A stretch of 64,000 bases of DNA from Massilia sp. PDC64 (lineage in GTDB: Bacteria; Pseudomonadota; Gammaproteobacteria; Burkholderiales; Burkholderiaceae_D): NCBI RefSeq assembly GCF_900101265.1, contig NZ_FMZS01000014.1, forward strand, positions 113,578 through 177,577, given 5' to 3'. Made by a program: the position numbers and the translations under genes. Below are positions 16,368 through 25,822 of this stretch, one piece after another. Each line of letters starts with the position of its first letter. Positions within the stretch are counted from its first letter, which is position 1. The notes under the pieces were generated by a model. It was given only the letters and a program-made list of their open reading frames with translations. It ran no database searches and had not been told where the DNA came from.

Positions 16368-17504
16368 ATGGAACGCGACCAGGCCTCCAAATTCATGTTC
16401 GACCTGCTGCGCCTGATGGTCAGCAAGGGCGGTTCCGACCTGTTCATCACGTCCGGCTTCCCGCCCGCGATGAAGATCGATGGCCGCATGACGCCCGTGT
16501 CCAGCCAGGCCCTCACGGCCTCGCACACGGCCGACCTGGCGCGCGCCATCATGAACGACAAGCAGGCCGCCGGCTTCGAGCTGACGAAGGAAGCGAACTT
16601 CGCCATCAGCCCCGGCGACCTGGGGCGCTTCCGCGTCTCCGCGTTCATGCAGATGGGCGCCGTGGGCATGGTGCTGCGCGTGATCACGACGACGATCCCG
16701 AAGTTCGAAGACCTCGACCTGCCGGAGGTGCTGAAGGACGTGATCATGACCAAGCGCGGTCTCGTGATCATGGTCGGCGCCACGGGCTCCGGCAAATCGA
16801 CGACGCTCGCGACGATGGTCGGCTACCGCAACGAGAACAGCTACGGCCACATCATCACGATCGAGGACCCCGTCGAATTCGTCCACCCGCACAAGAACTG
16901 CGTGATCACGCAGCGCGAAGTCGGCGTCGACACGGACAGCTTCGAGGCCGCGCTGAAGAACTCCCTGCGCCAGGCGCCGGACGTGATCCAGATCGGCGAG
17001 ATCCGCGACCGCGAGACGATGGAACACGCGATCGCGTTCGCCGAGACGGGCCACCTGTGCCTGGCCACCTTGCACGCGAACAGCTCGAACCAGGCGCTGG
17101 ACCGCATCATCAACTTTTTCCCGGAAGAGCGCCGCCAGCAGCTCCTGATGGATCTGTCGCTCAACCTGAAGGGCCTGATCTCGCAACGCCTCATTCCGAA
17201 GAAGGAAGCGAAGGGCCGCGTCGTCGCGATGGAGATCATGCTGAATTCGCCGCTGATCTCGGACCTGATCTTCAAGGGCGAGGTCCACGAGATCAAGGAA
17301 ATCATGAAGAAGTCGCGCGAGCTGGGCATGCAGACGTTCGACCAGGCCCTGTTCGACCTGTACGAGGCGGACAAGATCACCTACGAGGATGCGCTGCGCA
17401 ACGCGGACTCCGTCAACGACCTGCGCCTCAACATCAAGCTCAACAGCAAGCACGCCAAGAACCGCGATTTCTCCGCGGGCACCGAGACGCTCGGACTTAT
17501 CTGA
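16368..17504 (+). CDS. pilU: PilT/PilU family type IV pilus ATPase PilU
   Basis: 378 residues. It shares the PilT plan with Walker A GATGSGKSTT, IITIEDPVEFVH, Walker B VIQIGEIRDRETM and AETGHLCLATLHANSSNQALDRI split into the His and following boxes, but carries the PilU-type C-terminus. It works with PilT in pilus retraction. Only 16 bases separate it from pilT. A perfect 10-bp hairpin lies just after the stop. Confidence 0.95.
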   Translation: MERDQASKFMFDLLRLMVSKGGSDLFITSGFPPAMKIDGRMTPVSSQALTASHTADLARAIMNDKQAAGFELTKEANFAISPGDLGRFRVSAFMQMGAVGMVLRVITTTIPKFEDLDLPEVLKDVIMTKRGLVIMVGATGSGKSTTLATMVGYRNENSYGHIITIEDPVEFVHPHKNCVITQREVGVDTDSFEAALKNSLRQAPDVIQIGEIRDRETMEHAIAFAETGHLCLATLHANSSNQALDRIINFFPEERRQQLLMDLSLNLKGLISQRLIPKKEAKGRVVAMEIMLNSPLISDLIFKGEVHEIKEIMKKSRELGMQTFDQALFDLYEADKITYEDALRNADSVNDLRLNIKLNSKHAKNRDFSAGTETLGLI

Positions 17505-17513
17505 TCTGCATAC

Positions 17514-17539
17514 GTGGCAAGCCTACAACGGCTTGCCAC
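17514..17539 (+). terminator. Hairpin after pilU
   Basis: The inverted repeat GTGGCAAGCC (17514-17523) / GGCTTGCCAC (17530-17539) has a 6-base loop and starts 10 bases after the pilU stop. There is no T-run, so it may be a weak or Rho-assisted terminator or an mRNA 3' stabiliser. Confidence 0.5.
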
Positions 17540-17574
17540 TCCGACGTTGTTAGTCGCAAACATTCCCTAACATT

Positions 17575-17640
17575 TATTGCGCTATCTCAATACGCATAAA
17601 TGCATGCATGCCCTAGGAAGGGCAAAAATGTTTGCGTATT
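17575..17640. promoter_or_regulatory. Nested inverted repeats upstream of the TonB receptor
   Basis: TATTGCGCTATC (17575-17586) matches the GH31 palindrome at 10 of 12 positions. Just after it, AATACGCA (17589-17596) pairs with TGCGTATT (17633-17640), and inside lies the hairpin TGCCCT-AGGA-AGGGCA (17609-17624) next to a TGCATGCATG tract. The block is 113 bases upstream of the receptor start and could be an operator or leader structure. No RNA family was recognised. Confidence 0.4.
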
Positions 17641-17752
17641 ACATACTGAAATCGATATCAAACTCCGGGAAAAAGTCATTGGATTGTTCTGTCCCCTCAT
17701 CAATAAGATGAAATGAGTGCCAGGCATAACAATAATTTTCTCAGGAGACAAC

Positions 17753-20632
17753 ATGCAGAATCGTACCCCGCAGGGTCGTCGGAACACGTCCCTCCCCCCA
17801 CTTCAGCTGAAACTCAGCGTCCTCGCACTGGCCGGCGCCGGCCTGCTCGGCAGCACCCCGGTGTGGGCGCAAGCGACCGCCGACAAGACGGAACCGGTCG
17901 AGACCGTGGTCGTCACGGGCGTCCGGGCATCGCTGATCAAGAGCCTCGCGATCAAGCGCACCAACGACCAGGTCGTGGAATCGGTGGTCGCCGAAGACAT
18001 CGGCAAGCTGCCCGACAACAATGTCGTCGAAGCGCTGCAGCGCGTGACGGGCATCCAGGTCACCAACCGCGCAGGCGGCGAAGTCGGCACCTTGTCGATC
18101 CGCGGCCTGCCCGACGTCCAAACCACCTGGAACGGCCGCAACATCTTCACCGCGTCCGGCACGCAGGTCGCGCTCCAGGACATTCCTTCGACCCTGGTGC
18201 GCCAGATCGACGTCTACAAGACGCGCGACGCCAGCCAGCTGGACACCGGTATCGCCGGCCAGATCGACGTCAAGTCGCTGCGGCCGTTCGATTTCAAGGG
18301 TATGAAAGCGTCGCTGTCGGCGCGTGAAACCTGGCTCGATCCCGCGAAAAAGGCGAACCCGCAGCTCAGCGGCATGCTGAGCAACCGCTGGGACACCGGC
18401 GCCGGCGAATTCGGTGCCCTGGTCAATCTGTCGATGACCAGGACGAAGTACCGCAACGAAAGCGTGACGCCGGGTGCCATGGTGCCGTTCGTCAGCCCGA
18501 ATGCCGCCGAAGATCCCGCAGGCTACACGCCCCTGCAGCGCGTCTTCGACAACGCTATCTGGACGCCCGGTACCCATACCGGCCTGCCGATGGCAGCGGG
18601 TTCGACGCTGAATTTCAACGGCAAGGCGTATCCGTATTACCTGGCGCGCGACGCCGTCTTCCAGAGCGACGTCGAAGGCGAGCGCAAGCGTCCTGCGGCC
18701 ACGATCGCCCTGCAGTGGAAACCGAACAGCGACGCGGTCTACACCTTCGAATCGATGTACAACGGTTATCGCGACAAGTCGTTCAACCGTCTGCTGTTCA
18801 GCTTCGTCGACTGGTGGGGCGATCTCGGCAGCAACCCCGCGGGTACGATCACGACGTTCCCGGGAACGAACGTGATCCAGAGCCGTCAAGTCAACAACGT
18901 CTATGGCTTCAACAGCGGCGACTACACCACGTCGGCCACCGATTCCTACGTGTATGCCCTGAACGGCAAGTGGAACGTCGGCGACCGCCTCAAGCTGGAC
19001 GGCGACCTGTCGTACCAGACCAGCACCTATCACTCGGAATTCACGGCCACCCGTATCGATCGCGTCGCACCGTCCATCAACGTCAAGTTCAATGACGGCA
19101 GCAACAACACGTCGTTCCATTTCAACGACGATGCCGACCTGGCCAACCCGGCCAAGTGGAATGTGGCGCAGTTCTACGATAACGCCAACCGCAACAAGGG
19201 TAGCGCCGCGACGGCCACGCTGTCGGGCGTCTTCGATGCCGACTGGGGCGCGCTGGAGACGATCCATTTCGGCGCGCGCTTCGACGACCGCAAGGCGTCG
19301 GAGGCCAACCGGACGCAATCGTCCACGTTGAACCGCAACCTCGCATCGCTGGGTCCGGAGTATTCCTCCGTCAACGCGAACTTCGGCACGGGCATCTCAG
19401 ACGTTCCGCGCTCGTGGGTGGAGCCCAATGCCTACTACATCCGCGACCATATCGACGACTGGCGCAAGCTCTTTAACTCGGTCGATCCGAACTTCCTGAC
19501 GACGGACAAACTGAGCCTGCAAAAGACGTTCGAGGTCGATGAAAAGACGACCAACCTGTTCCTGATGGGGAATACCCAGAACGACCTGTTCGGCCATCGC
19601 CTGCGCGGTAATTTCGGCGTGCGCTACGTCAAGGTCAAGACTGACATGACCTTCTACAAGGTCGATGCCACGACCAAGGCGGTCACGCCGTCCAGTGCCA
19701 GCAAGTCCACCAGCAAGGTCCTGCCCAGCATGACCCTGATCTACGACCCGACCAAGGACGTGGTGCTGCGCTTTAACTATGGTGAAACCCTGCGCCGCCC
19801 GAACTTCGGTGACCTGAATCCGGTCCTGCAACTCGGTGACGACGTGTCGAGGGTGGGCTATGGCTCGGGCAGCGGCGGCAATCCGGACCTGAAACCGACG
19901 CACTCCAAGAACTTCGACCTGACGGCCGAGTGGTATTTCCAGAAGGACAGCGCGGTCTACGGCACGCTGTTCAAGCGCAAGATCGACGGCCTGGTCGTCC
20001 CACTGCGTCACAGGGTCCACGTCGATCCGGCGAACGACCCGTTCCGCAACTCGACGTCGGGCGGCGACCATACGAATGGCTATGACTACGTCATCAATTC
20101 GCCGACCAACGCGTCCAACGGCAAGATCAGTGGCGCCGAGCTGGGCTTCATCTACTTCCCGAAAGGGCTGCCGGGCCTGCTGGACGGCTTTGGCATCCAG
20201 GGCAGCTATACGCACCTGACGTCGTCGCAGAACGTGCCCGACGCCAATGATGCCGGCGTCATCGTCGCCCAGCTCGAGACACCGTTCTTCGGCGTGTCCA
20301 ACAGGTCGTACAACGCTACGCTGGCTTACGAAAAGGGCCCGATCAGCGCGCGCCTGTCGCAGGTCTGGCGCTCCGGCTTCCTGGCCGCCAACGAAGCCGC
20401 GTTGTTTGCCAATCCGATCGGTATCTGGCGTCATCCGGAAAAGAGCGTGGACATGCAAATCTCGTACAAGATCAACGAGAACATGTCGTTCGATATCAGT
20501 GGCGTCAACCTGACCAACGAAGTCCAGCAGCAGTACTACCACTTCGGCAATGCGGGTAACGCGCAGCTGACGAATTTCGGTACGGTCCAGATCGGACGTT
20601 CGGTCGCGGCTGGCCTCCGCTGGAAGATGTAA
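17753..20632 (+). CDS. TonB-dependent receptor, carbohydrate type (TIGR01782-like)
   Basis: 959 residues from ATG 17753 with CAGGAGA 7 bases upstream. A long signal peptide ends near VWAQ. Then come VETVVVTGVRASLIKSLAIK and AEDIGKLPDNNVVEALQR, and an IRGLPDVQTTWNGR plug (to about 180), the pattern of Xanthomonas/Caulobacter receptors for oligosaccharides. The rest is a beta-barrel ending in an aromatic-rich RWKM strand. The receptor takes substrate across the outer membrane using TonB energy. The nearby GH31, GH97 and esterases suggest plant-type or alpha-glucan oligosaccharides as ligand. Confidence 0.93.
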   Translation: MQNRTPQGRRNTSLPPLQLKLSVLALAGAGLLGSTPVWAQATADKTEPVETVVVTGVRASLIKSLAIKRTNDQVVESVVAEDIGKLPDNNVVEALQRVTGIQVTNRAGGEVGTLSIRGLPDVQTTWNGRNIFTASGTQVALQDIPSTLVRQIDVYKTRDASQLDTGIAGQIDVKSLRPFDFKGMKASLSARETWLDPAKKANPQLSGMLSNRWDTGAGEFGALVNLSMTRTKYRNESVTPGAMVPFVSPNAAEDPAGYTPLQRVFDNAIWTPGTHTGLPMAAGSTLNFNGKAYPYYLARDAVFQSDVEGERKRPAATIALQWKPNSDAVYTFESMYNGYRDKSFNRLLFSFVDWWGDLGSNPAGTITTFPGTNVIQSRQVNNVYGFNSGDYTTSATDSYVYALNGKWNVGDRLKLDGDLSYQTSTYHSEFTATRIDRVAPSINVKFNDGSNNTSFHFNDDADLANPAKWNVAQFYDNANRNKGSAATATLSGVFDADWGALETIHFGARFDDRKASEANRTQSSTLNRNLASLGPEYSSVNANFGTGISDVPRSWVEPNAYYIRDHIDDWRKLFNSVDPNFLTTDKLSLQKTFEVDEKTTNLFLMGNTQNDLFGHRLRGNFGVRYVKVKTDMTFYKVDATTKAVTPSSASKSTSKVLPSMTLIYDPTKDVVLRFNYGETLRRPNFGDLNPVLQLGDDVSRVGYGSGSGGNPDLKPTHSKNFDLTAEWYFQKDSAVYGTLFKRKIDGLVVPLRHRVHVDPANDPFRNSTSGGDHTNGYDYVINSPTNASNGKISGAELGFIYFPKGLPGLLDGFGIQGSYTHLTSSQNVPDANDAGVIVAQLETPFFGVSNRSYNATLAYEKGPISARLSQVWRSGFLAANEAALFANPIGIWRHPEKSVDMQISYKINENMSFDISGVNLTNEVQQQYYHFGNAGNAQLTNFGTVQIGRSVAAGLRWKM

Positions 20633-20715
20633 GCCGACGGTCTCTCGATCGATGCTCCGGGGCATCCGCTCCGGACGTCTCCCGGCTCGCGCGGCCCATC
20701 CGTGCGAGTCTTTGT

Positions 20716-20741
20716 CACCCTGCCTCGTGCAGGGTGTTTTT
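20716..20741 (+). terminator. Rho-independent terminator after the TonB receptor
   Basis: The stem CACCCTGC (20716-20723) / GCAGGGTG (20729-20736) has a 5-base loop and is followed by TTTTT. It is 84 bases after the receptor stop and 8 bases before the stop of the convergent membrane-protein gene. Confidence 0.85.
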
Positions 20742-20748
20742 CATGGTG

Positions 20749-21180
20749 CTACAACGCCGTCCAGCGCTGCACGAGGCCCACGAGGTGCACCACCCCGTAG
20801 CCGAAGCAGATCAGCGAACTCCACACGACGAACGGCGTGATCGTGCCCCCTTTGGCGAGAACGAGCGGCGCGAACGCCACCCCGCGCACGAGATAGACGC
20901 CCGTGATGGCGACCAGCGCCGCCTTCAACGACGGCAGCGTGCCGATGACGCCTGCCCCCGCCAGCGCGTATGCGGACCACGTAAACAGCACGGCCGCGAT
21001 CCCCAGCGTGACGACGGTCGGATACCACCTGCCCTCCGCCGCCGCCCGCGCGAACCTCTCGCCGGCGCCGAAGAAGCGATACCACGCGGGACCGCCCGCG
21101 ATGATGCCCAGGTGGAGCAGCGCCGCCACTGCACTGAGCAGCGCGCCGACGGTTAAAGGAATGTTCACGGTGGACTGCAT
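20749..21180 (-). CDS. Small integral membrane protein, unknown
   Basis: 143 residues from ATG 21178-21180 with AAGGAGG about 6 bases upstream. Four hydrophobic segments are visible, with a basic loop FFGAGERFARAAAEGRWYP between the first two. It is not recognised, though the general shape fits small inner-membrane proteins of the DoxX/DUF type. It is divergent from glutathione peroxidase, and the 61-base gap must contain both promoters. Confidence 0.7.
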   Translation of the reverse strand: MQSTVNIPLTVGALLSAVAALLHLGIIAGGPAWYRFFGAGERFARAAAEGRWYPTVVTLGIAAVLFTWSAYALAGAGVIGTLPSLKAALVAITGVYLVRGVAFAPLVLAKGGTITPFVVWSSLICFGYGVVHLVGLVQRWTAL

Positions 21181-21241
21181 CGATGCCTCCTTTGCCTTAC
21201 ACTGTTGCCTTCGAATCAACCCAAGCTTACAGGAGCCCACG

Positions 21242-21724
21242 ATGAACGTGTTCGACTTCCAGGCCACTTCCCTCGACGGCCAGCCGGTCGACCTGGCCCG
21301 GTACCGCGGCAAGGTCCTCCTCATCGTCAACACCGCCAGCAAATGCGGCTTCACGCCGCAATACCAGGGCCTGGAAACCCTGTATCGCGAACTGCACGCG
21401 CGCGGCCTGGAAGTGCTGGGCTTCCCCTGCAACCAGTTCGGCAGCCAGGAACCGGGCAGCGAAGCGGAGATCGGCGCGTTCTGCGAAAAGAACTACGGCG
21501 TGTCATTTCCGATGTTCGCCAAGGTCGACGTCAACGGCGACACGGCGCACCCGCTGTGGAAATACCTGAAGAACGCGGCGCCCGGCGTGCTGGGCACCGA
21601 GGGCATCAAGTGGAACTTCACCAAGTTCCTCGTCGGCCGCGACGGCACCGTGCTGCATCGCTATGCGCCGCAGACCAAGCCGGAAGACATCGCGGGCGAT
21701 ATCGAGAAGGCGCTGCAGCAGTAA
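21242..21724 (+). CDS. Glutathione peroxidase family protein
   Basis: 160 residues from ATG 21242 with GGAG upstream. The peroxidatic Cys is Cys35 in NTASKCGFTPQ. The conserved FPCNQFGSQE (Cys63, Gln65) and WNFTKF (Trp124, Asn125) complete the catalytic tetrad, with Cys81 as another candidate resolving residue. Bacterial members are often thioredoxin-dependent rather than glutathione-dependent. It reduces H2O2 and lipid hydroperoxides in the cytoplasm. No signal peptide is seen. Confidence 0.95.
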   Translation: MNVFDFQATSLDGQPVDLARYRGKVLLIVNTASKCGFTPQYQGLETLYRELHARGLEVLGFPCNQFGSQEPGSEAEIGAFCEKNYGVSFPMFAKVDVNGDTAHPLWKYLKNAAPGVLGTEGIKWNFTKFLVGRDGTVLHRYAPQTKPEDIAGDIEKALQQ

Positions 21725-21736
21725 GCGACGCGGCGT

Positions 21737-22732
21737 TCAGCGCCGCTCGAACCACGCCATGATGGTGTCGTATTCCTTCTGCACGTCCGCAAACGTCTCC
21801 CCTTCCGCCATCAGGCCGTGCCCTGCGCGCGGCACGCGCCGGAACGTGACGTCGCGCCCGAGCGCGCGCAGGCGCGCGTACGCGACCTCCGTCGACAGGA
21901 TCGGCACGCTGTCGTCGCGCATGCCGCTGGCGAGATAGACCCGCGCCTTCGACTGCACCAGGTTCTCGCCGGGTGCCTGCGCAAAGAAGGAACTCCAGCG
22001 CAGGTAGGTATGGCCCCACGCGAATTTATCGGTGCTGCGCGGGTTCGCGTTGATCGCGTCGACGGTCGCGTCGATGTCGCGCAGGTGCGCCAGCGTGTCG
22101 TCGTCACTGCTGCCCGCACGATACGCATTGGCGGCAAAGTCGAACAACTGGCTCGTGCCGGTGCCGCCGACGAGCGCCACGTGCGTCACCTCCGGCAGTG
22201 CGCGCGCCAGGCCCGCGGCCATCACCGCACCTTCCGACACGCCGAACACGAGCACGCGGCTGCCGTCGACCCACGGCAGGGCCAGCGCGTGGCGCAGCGC
22301 GCCGCGCAGCGTCTCCAGCCAGGTGTCGTAGGAAAACCAGGCGTTGAACGCGGCCGGGCACGCCGTCGCCACGCCCGGCTGGCCCGGCGGCGGCGCGTCC
22401 GGTTGGTTGGGCTTGTCGACCACCATCACGGCGTAATCGCCCCGCTGCGCCAGCGGAACGAAATTGAAGACGGTCGAATAGCGGTTCGGCGTGCCCAGGC
22501 CGACGAAGGGCGGCGTGCAGCCCGACCCCTGCACGAACAGCACGAGCGGCGCCTTGTGCGCGGGTTGCGAGATGACGTAGCGGATGTCGGGCGCGCCGTC
22601 GCGGTGCAGCGTGAAGCGCGCGGCGGCGGCTTTGCCGAGTTCCAGCGGTTCCCGTTGCACGGTGGGCGCGGCGTGGATTGCCGGGGCGGCGAGCAGCATG
22701 CCGCCGATGAATGCGAGCCAGTGTTTGTTCAT
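21737..22732 (-). CDS. Secreted alpha/beta hydrolase
   Basis: 331 residues from ATG 22730-22732, chosen because a signal peptide (about 1-21, AIHAA) follows at once. The nucleophile elbow is GVSEGA (Ser166). The oxyanion region is PLVLFVQGSGC and a catalytic His is likely in RAGHGLMAEG near the C-terminus. The probable role is a periplasmic esterase or peptidase of the prolyl-oligopeptidase/dienelactone fold. It lies 46 bases downstream of the GH97 gene on the same strand, so it may help degrade decorated sugars, but this is inferred from position. Confidence 0.8.
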   Translation of the reverse strand: MNKHWLAFIGGMLLAAPAIHAAPTVQREPLELGKAAAARFTLHRDGAPDIRYVISQPAHKAPLVLFVQGSGCTPPFVGLGTPNRYSTVFNFVPLAQRGDYAVMVVDKPNQPDAPPPGQPGVATACPAAFNAWFSYDTWLETLRGALRHALALPWVDGSRVLVFGVSEGAVMAAGLARALPEVTHVALVGGTGTSQLFDFAANAYRAGSSDDDTLAHLRDIDATVDAINANPRSTDKFAWGHTYLRWSSFFAQAPGENLVQSKARVYLASGMRDDSVPILSTEVAYARLRALGRDVTFRRVPRAGHGLMAEGETFADVQKEYDTIMAWFERR

Positions 22733-22778
22733 GGGCGCGATGATCCCACGAACATGCGCCCCGCAGGCTATCGAAAAA

Positions 22779-24821
22779 TCACGGCCGCGGCACGATCCGC
22801 ACCGCCAGCCCGCCGCCCGGCGCCAGCCGCACATCCAGTTTGTCCCGCGCCGTCACGGTCCTGGTCTCCGTGACGAGATCGAACCGGTGCTCGTTGCGGT
22901 AATCGGCCTTCTCGCCGTCGCGGTAGATCTCGGCCACGTACTGCCTGCCCGCGTCGAGGAACGCCAGCGGCACGGACAGGTTGCGCGCCGTGCCGTCCGT
23001 GACGGCGCCGACGTACCAGGCATCGGACTTGCGGTCCTTGCGCGCGATGGTCGCGTACTCGCCCACGGCGCCGTTCAGCACGCGCGTATCCGCCCAGTCG
23101 GTCGGCACGTCGCGGATGAACTTGAAGGCGGCCGGATACTTCGCGTAGTTTTCCGGCAGGTCGGCCGCCATCGCGAGCGGCGAATAGATCACGACGTAGT
23201 TCGCGAGCTGCTTGGCCTGCGTGGAATTGAACGTCTTGCCGTCCGCGCCGACGAGGCTCAGGACACCCGGCGTGTAATCCATCGGGCCGCTCAGCATGCG
23301 CGTGAACACGAGCTTCGCCTCGTGGTCGGCGGCGTTGGGCGGCGCGCCCCACGCGTTGTACTCGACGCCCCGCGCGCCCTCGCGCGCGAGCCAGTTCGGA
23401 TACGTCCGGCGCAGGCCCGTGTCCTTCACCGGTTCGTGCGTGTCGACGGCGATGCGGTAGCGCGCCGCCTCCGTCACGGCCTTCACGAAGTGGCGCACGC
23501 CTTCCTGCGAATCGTAGTTCCCGTAGTGGATCTTGCCGTCCGGGCCGGCGAACTGCATCGTCCCCGCTTCGTGCACATAGCCCGACTTGACGCTGTCCAC
23601 GCCCAGCTTCGCATACAGTTTATATGCCGCGTCCATCTGCTTTTCGTAGGCCGCGACGTTACCGCCCGTCTCGTGGTGGCCGATCAGGCGCACGCCCTTC
23701 TGCTTCGCGTACGCGGCCAATGCCGGCAGGTCGAAGTCGGGATAAGGCTGGGTAAAGCTGAAGTCCGCGCCGCCGCGGCCCCAGTCGCTTTCCCAGCCCT
23801 TGTTCCAGCCTTCCACGAGCACGCCGCGAAAGCCGTTGGCCGCGGCGAAGTCGATGTAGCGCTTGACGTTGGCCGTGTTCGCGGCATGCTTCGGCCCTGC
23901 GTTCCACGTCCCTTTGTTCAGGTGCATTTCCCACCACACGCCGACGAATTTCGACGGGTGGACCCACGCCACGTCGCCCAGTTTGTTCGGCTCGTTCAGG
24001 TTCAGCTCGAGGTCCGACATGTACAGGCCCGGCGCGTCGTCCGCGATGCGCAAGGTGCGCCACGGGGTCGTGAACGCGCCGTGACGCACGACGGCCGGGC
24101 CGGTTGCGGACGGCGCCAGCTGCGCGCGCAGCTTCTGGCCCGCGACCTTGCGCACCCACATCGTCGCGTAATCGACGAGCGCCGCTTCGTGGAGGGCGAC
24201 GTGCGTGCCGTCTTCCAGGCGCAGCGTGAGCGGCGTGTTGGCCGTGCCGATCTCGGTCAAAGGCGCCTTCTCGACGATCTGCTCGAGGCCGGACAACTCG
24301 CCGGCCGGGATCCACCACGCCGTCGCAGGCTGGGCGACGACGAATTCCGTCAGCTCGTCCGTGATGGCGACGTCGCGCAGCTGCGGCTGGTCGGGGAATT
24401 CGTAGCGGAAGCCGATGCCGTCGTCATAGATGCGGAAGACGATGGCGAGGCGGCGGTTCGAGCGGTTCGTCTGCTCGACGTCGACGCGCAGCTCGCGGTA
24501 ATGGTTGCGCACGTAGCGGCGTTCGCCCCACGGCTGTTCCCACGTGTCGTCATGCTCGCTGACGCGCTTGTCCTTCACCGTGAAACCGTCGTCCATCTTG
24601 CGCGCGTTGGCAAGGTTGAAGCCGAGGTGCGACGGGGCGATGATCTCCTTGCCCTTGCGCTTGATGTCGTACGCCAGCTTGCCCATGTTGTCGAGCTGGA
24701 CGTCGACGGTCAGGATGCCGCCCGGCGAACTGGCCGTGGCCACGACGGTTTGTGCCCAAGCGGCGGGTGCTGCCATGTAGCTTAAGAACATCGCGGCGAG
24801 CGCGAGGGGACGAACACGCAT
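22779..24821 (-). CDS. GH97 family glycosidase (SusB-like alpha-glucosidase type)
   Basis: 680 residues with a signal peptide ending near AWAQ. The N-terminal beta-supersandwich (about 25-290) is followed by a catalytic barrel containing GVLVEGWNKGW, the GYVHEAGTMQF region and DTHEPVKDTGLRRTYPN, then REGARGVEYNAW. The Glu residues in these blocks fit the inverting GH97 enzymes. The position after VDSVKS reads Gly-Tyr instead of the Asp used as nucleophile in retaining members, so alpha-glucosidase chemistry is favoured; this is inferred. A downstream hydrolase gene is probably co-transcribed. Confidence 0.9.
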   Translation of the reverse strand: MRVRPLALAAMFLSYMAAPAAWAQTVVATASSPGGILTVDVQLDNMGKLAYDIKRKGKEIIAPSHLGFNLANARKMDDGFTVKDKRVSEHDDTWEQPWGERRYVRNHYRELRVDVEQTNRSNRRLAIVFRIYDDGIGFRYEFPDQPQLRDVAITDELTEFVVAQPATAWWIPAGELSGLEQIVEKAPLTEIGTANTPLTLRLEDGTHVALHEAALVDYATMWVRKVAGQKLRAQLAPSATGPAVVRHGAFTTPWRTLRIADDAPGLYMSDLELNLNEPNKLGDVAWVHPSKFVGVWWEMHLNKGTWNAGPKHAANTANVKRYIDFAAANGFRGVLVEGWNKGWESDWGRGGADFSFTQPYPDFDLPALAAYAKQKGVRLIGHHETGGNVAAYEKQMDAAYKLYAKLGVDSVKSGYVHEAGTMQFAGPDGKIHYGNYDSQEGVRHFVKAVTEAARYRIAVDTHEPVKDTGLRRTYPNWLAREGARGVEYNAWGAPPNAADHEAKLVFTRMLSGPMDYTPGVLSLVGADGKTFNSTQAKQLANYVVIYSPLAMAADLPENYAKYPAAFKFIRDVPTDWADTRVLNGAVGEYATIARKDRKSDAWYVGAVTDGTARNLSVPLAFLDAGRQYVAEIYRDGEKADYRNEHRFDLVTETRTVTARDKLDVRLAPGGGLAVRIVPRP

Positions 24822-24884
24822 CTTTACACTCCTTCAAGGCCGGACATGTCGGCAATCCAACTGGATAATGGAGATGTAATATTA

Positions 24885-25796
24885 CTACACGAACGACGCG
24901 ACGATATCCACAAGTTGTTGCCTGACCCACACATGGGCCGGGTCGCCGTGGCAGCGCTCATGCCAGATCATTGACGGCGCCAAGGGGGCGACCTCCAGGG
25001 GCAAATCCAGAAGTGCAATCGGGAGCTTTTCGGCCATCCGGCGCGCCAGGCGGCCCGGCAGCGTGAGGATCATGTCGCTGTCCGCCACCAGCATCGCACC
25101 GGCGATGAAGTGGGGAACGCGCAGCGCGACGCGGCGCGTAAGGCCCCGGGCCGAGAGCGCGACGTCGACGGCGCTTTCTCCCACGCCGGAAATGGTCACG
25201 GTCGCGTGGCGCAGGGCCACGTAATCTTCCAGGCCAAGTCCGCGCGTCACGGCGGGGTGGCCGGCCCTCACCAGGCACACGAAGCGGTCGGTATACAGCC
25301 CGCGCCGATACAGGCTGCCCGGCAGGCGCTCGAACGTGCCCAGCGCCAGATCCGCCAGCCCCTGCTCGACGAGCCGCACATTGTCCCCGGCCGGTTGTGC
25401 GATGTGGAGGCTGAGTGCGGGCGCCTGCTGCTCGAAGCGGGCGATCAGGTCACCAAGGACCACGAGGCTCAGGTGGTCGTGCGCGGCGATCGTGATCCGC
25501 CCCGTTGCGGAGGCGGGATCGAAGACCGCAGGGGCGACGATGCCCCGGGCGTCGTCCAGCAAACGGCTCACCCGGCCTGCCAGGGCCTCGCCGCGTGGCG
25601 TCAGTTCCAGCCCGGACTTGCCGCGGACGACGAGCCGGTCGCCCAGCATCGTGCGCAGGCGTCCCAGTGCGCGGCTGGCGGCCGGCTGGCTCAAGCCCAG
25701 CCGCAGACCGGCCTGGGTAACGCTGCGCTCCCGGACGAGCGCTTCGAACAGCTTCAGCAGGTTGAGGTCGATCCCGGACAAATCCACTTGGCGCAT
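24885..25796 (-). CDS. LysR family transcriptional regulator (NodD-like)
   Basis: 303 residues from ATG 25794-25796, which gives the standard N-terminus MRQVDLSGIDLNLLKLFEAL; upstream ATGs at 25814 and 25844 would add 6 or 16 residues. The helix-turn-helix is RSVTQAGLRLGLSQPAASRALGR split over about 24-46. The effector domain (about 90-300) resembles LysR regulators of the NodD/LinR type. It is divergent from the NmrA-like gene across 79 bases containing a TGCATG-N9-CATGCA dyad, the usual layout in which the regulator controls the neighbour. Confidence 0.92.
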   Translation of the reverse strand: MRQVDLSGIDLNLLKLFEALVRERSVTQAGLRLGLSQPAASRALGRLRTMLGDRLVVRGKSGLELTPRGEALAGRVSRLLDDARGIVAPAVFDPASATGRITIAAHDHLSLVVLGDLIARFEQQAPALSLHIAQPAGDNVRLVEQGLADLALGTFERLPGSLYRRGLYTDRFVCLVRAGHPAVTRGLGLEDYVALRHATVTISGVGESAVDVALSARGLTRRVALRVPHFIAGAMLVADSDMILTLPGRLARRMAEKLPIALLDLPLEVAPLAPSMIWHERCHGDPAHVWVRQQLVDIVASFV

Positions 25797-25822
25797 GTTG
25801 ATTATGACTTTCATGTCATTGA

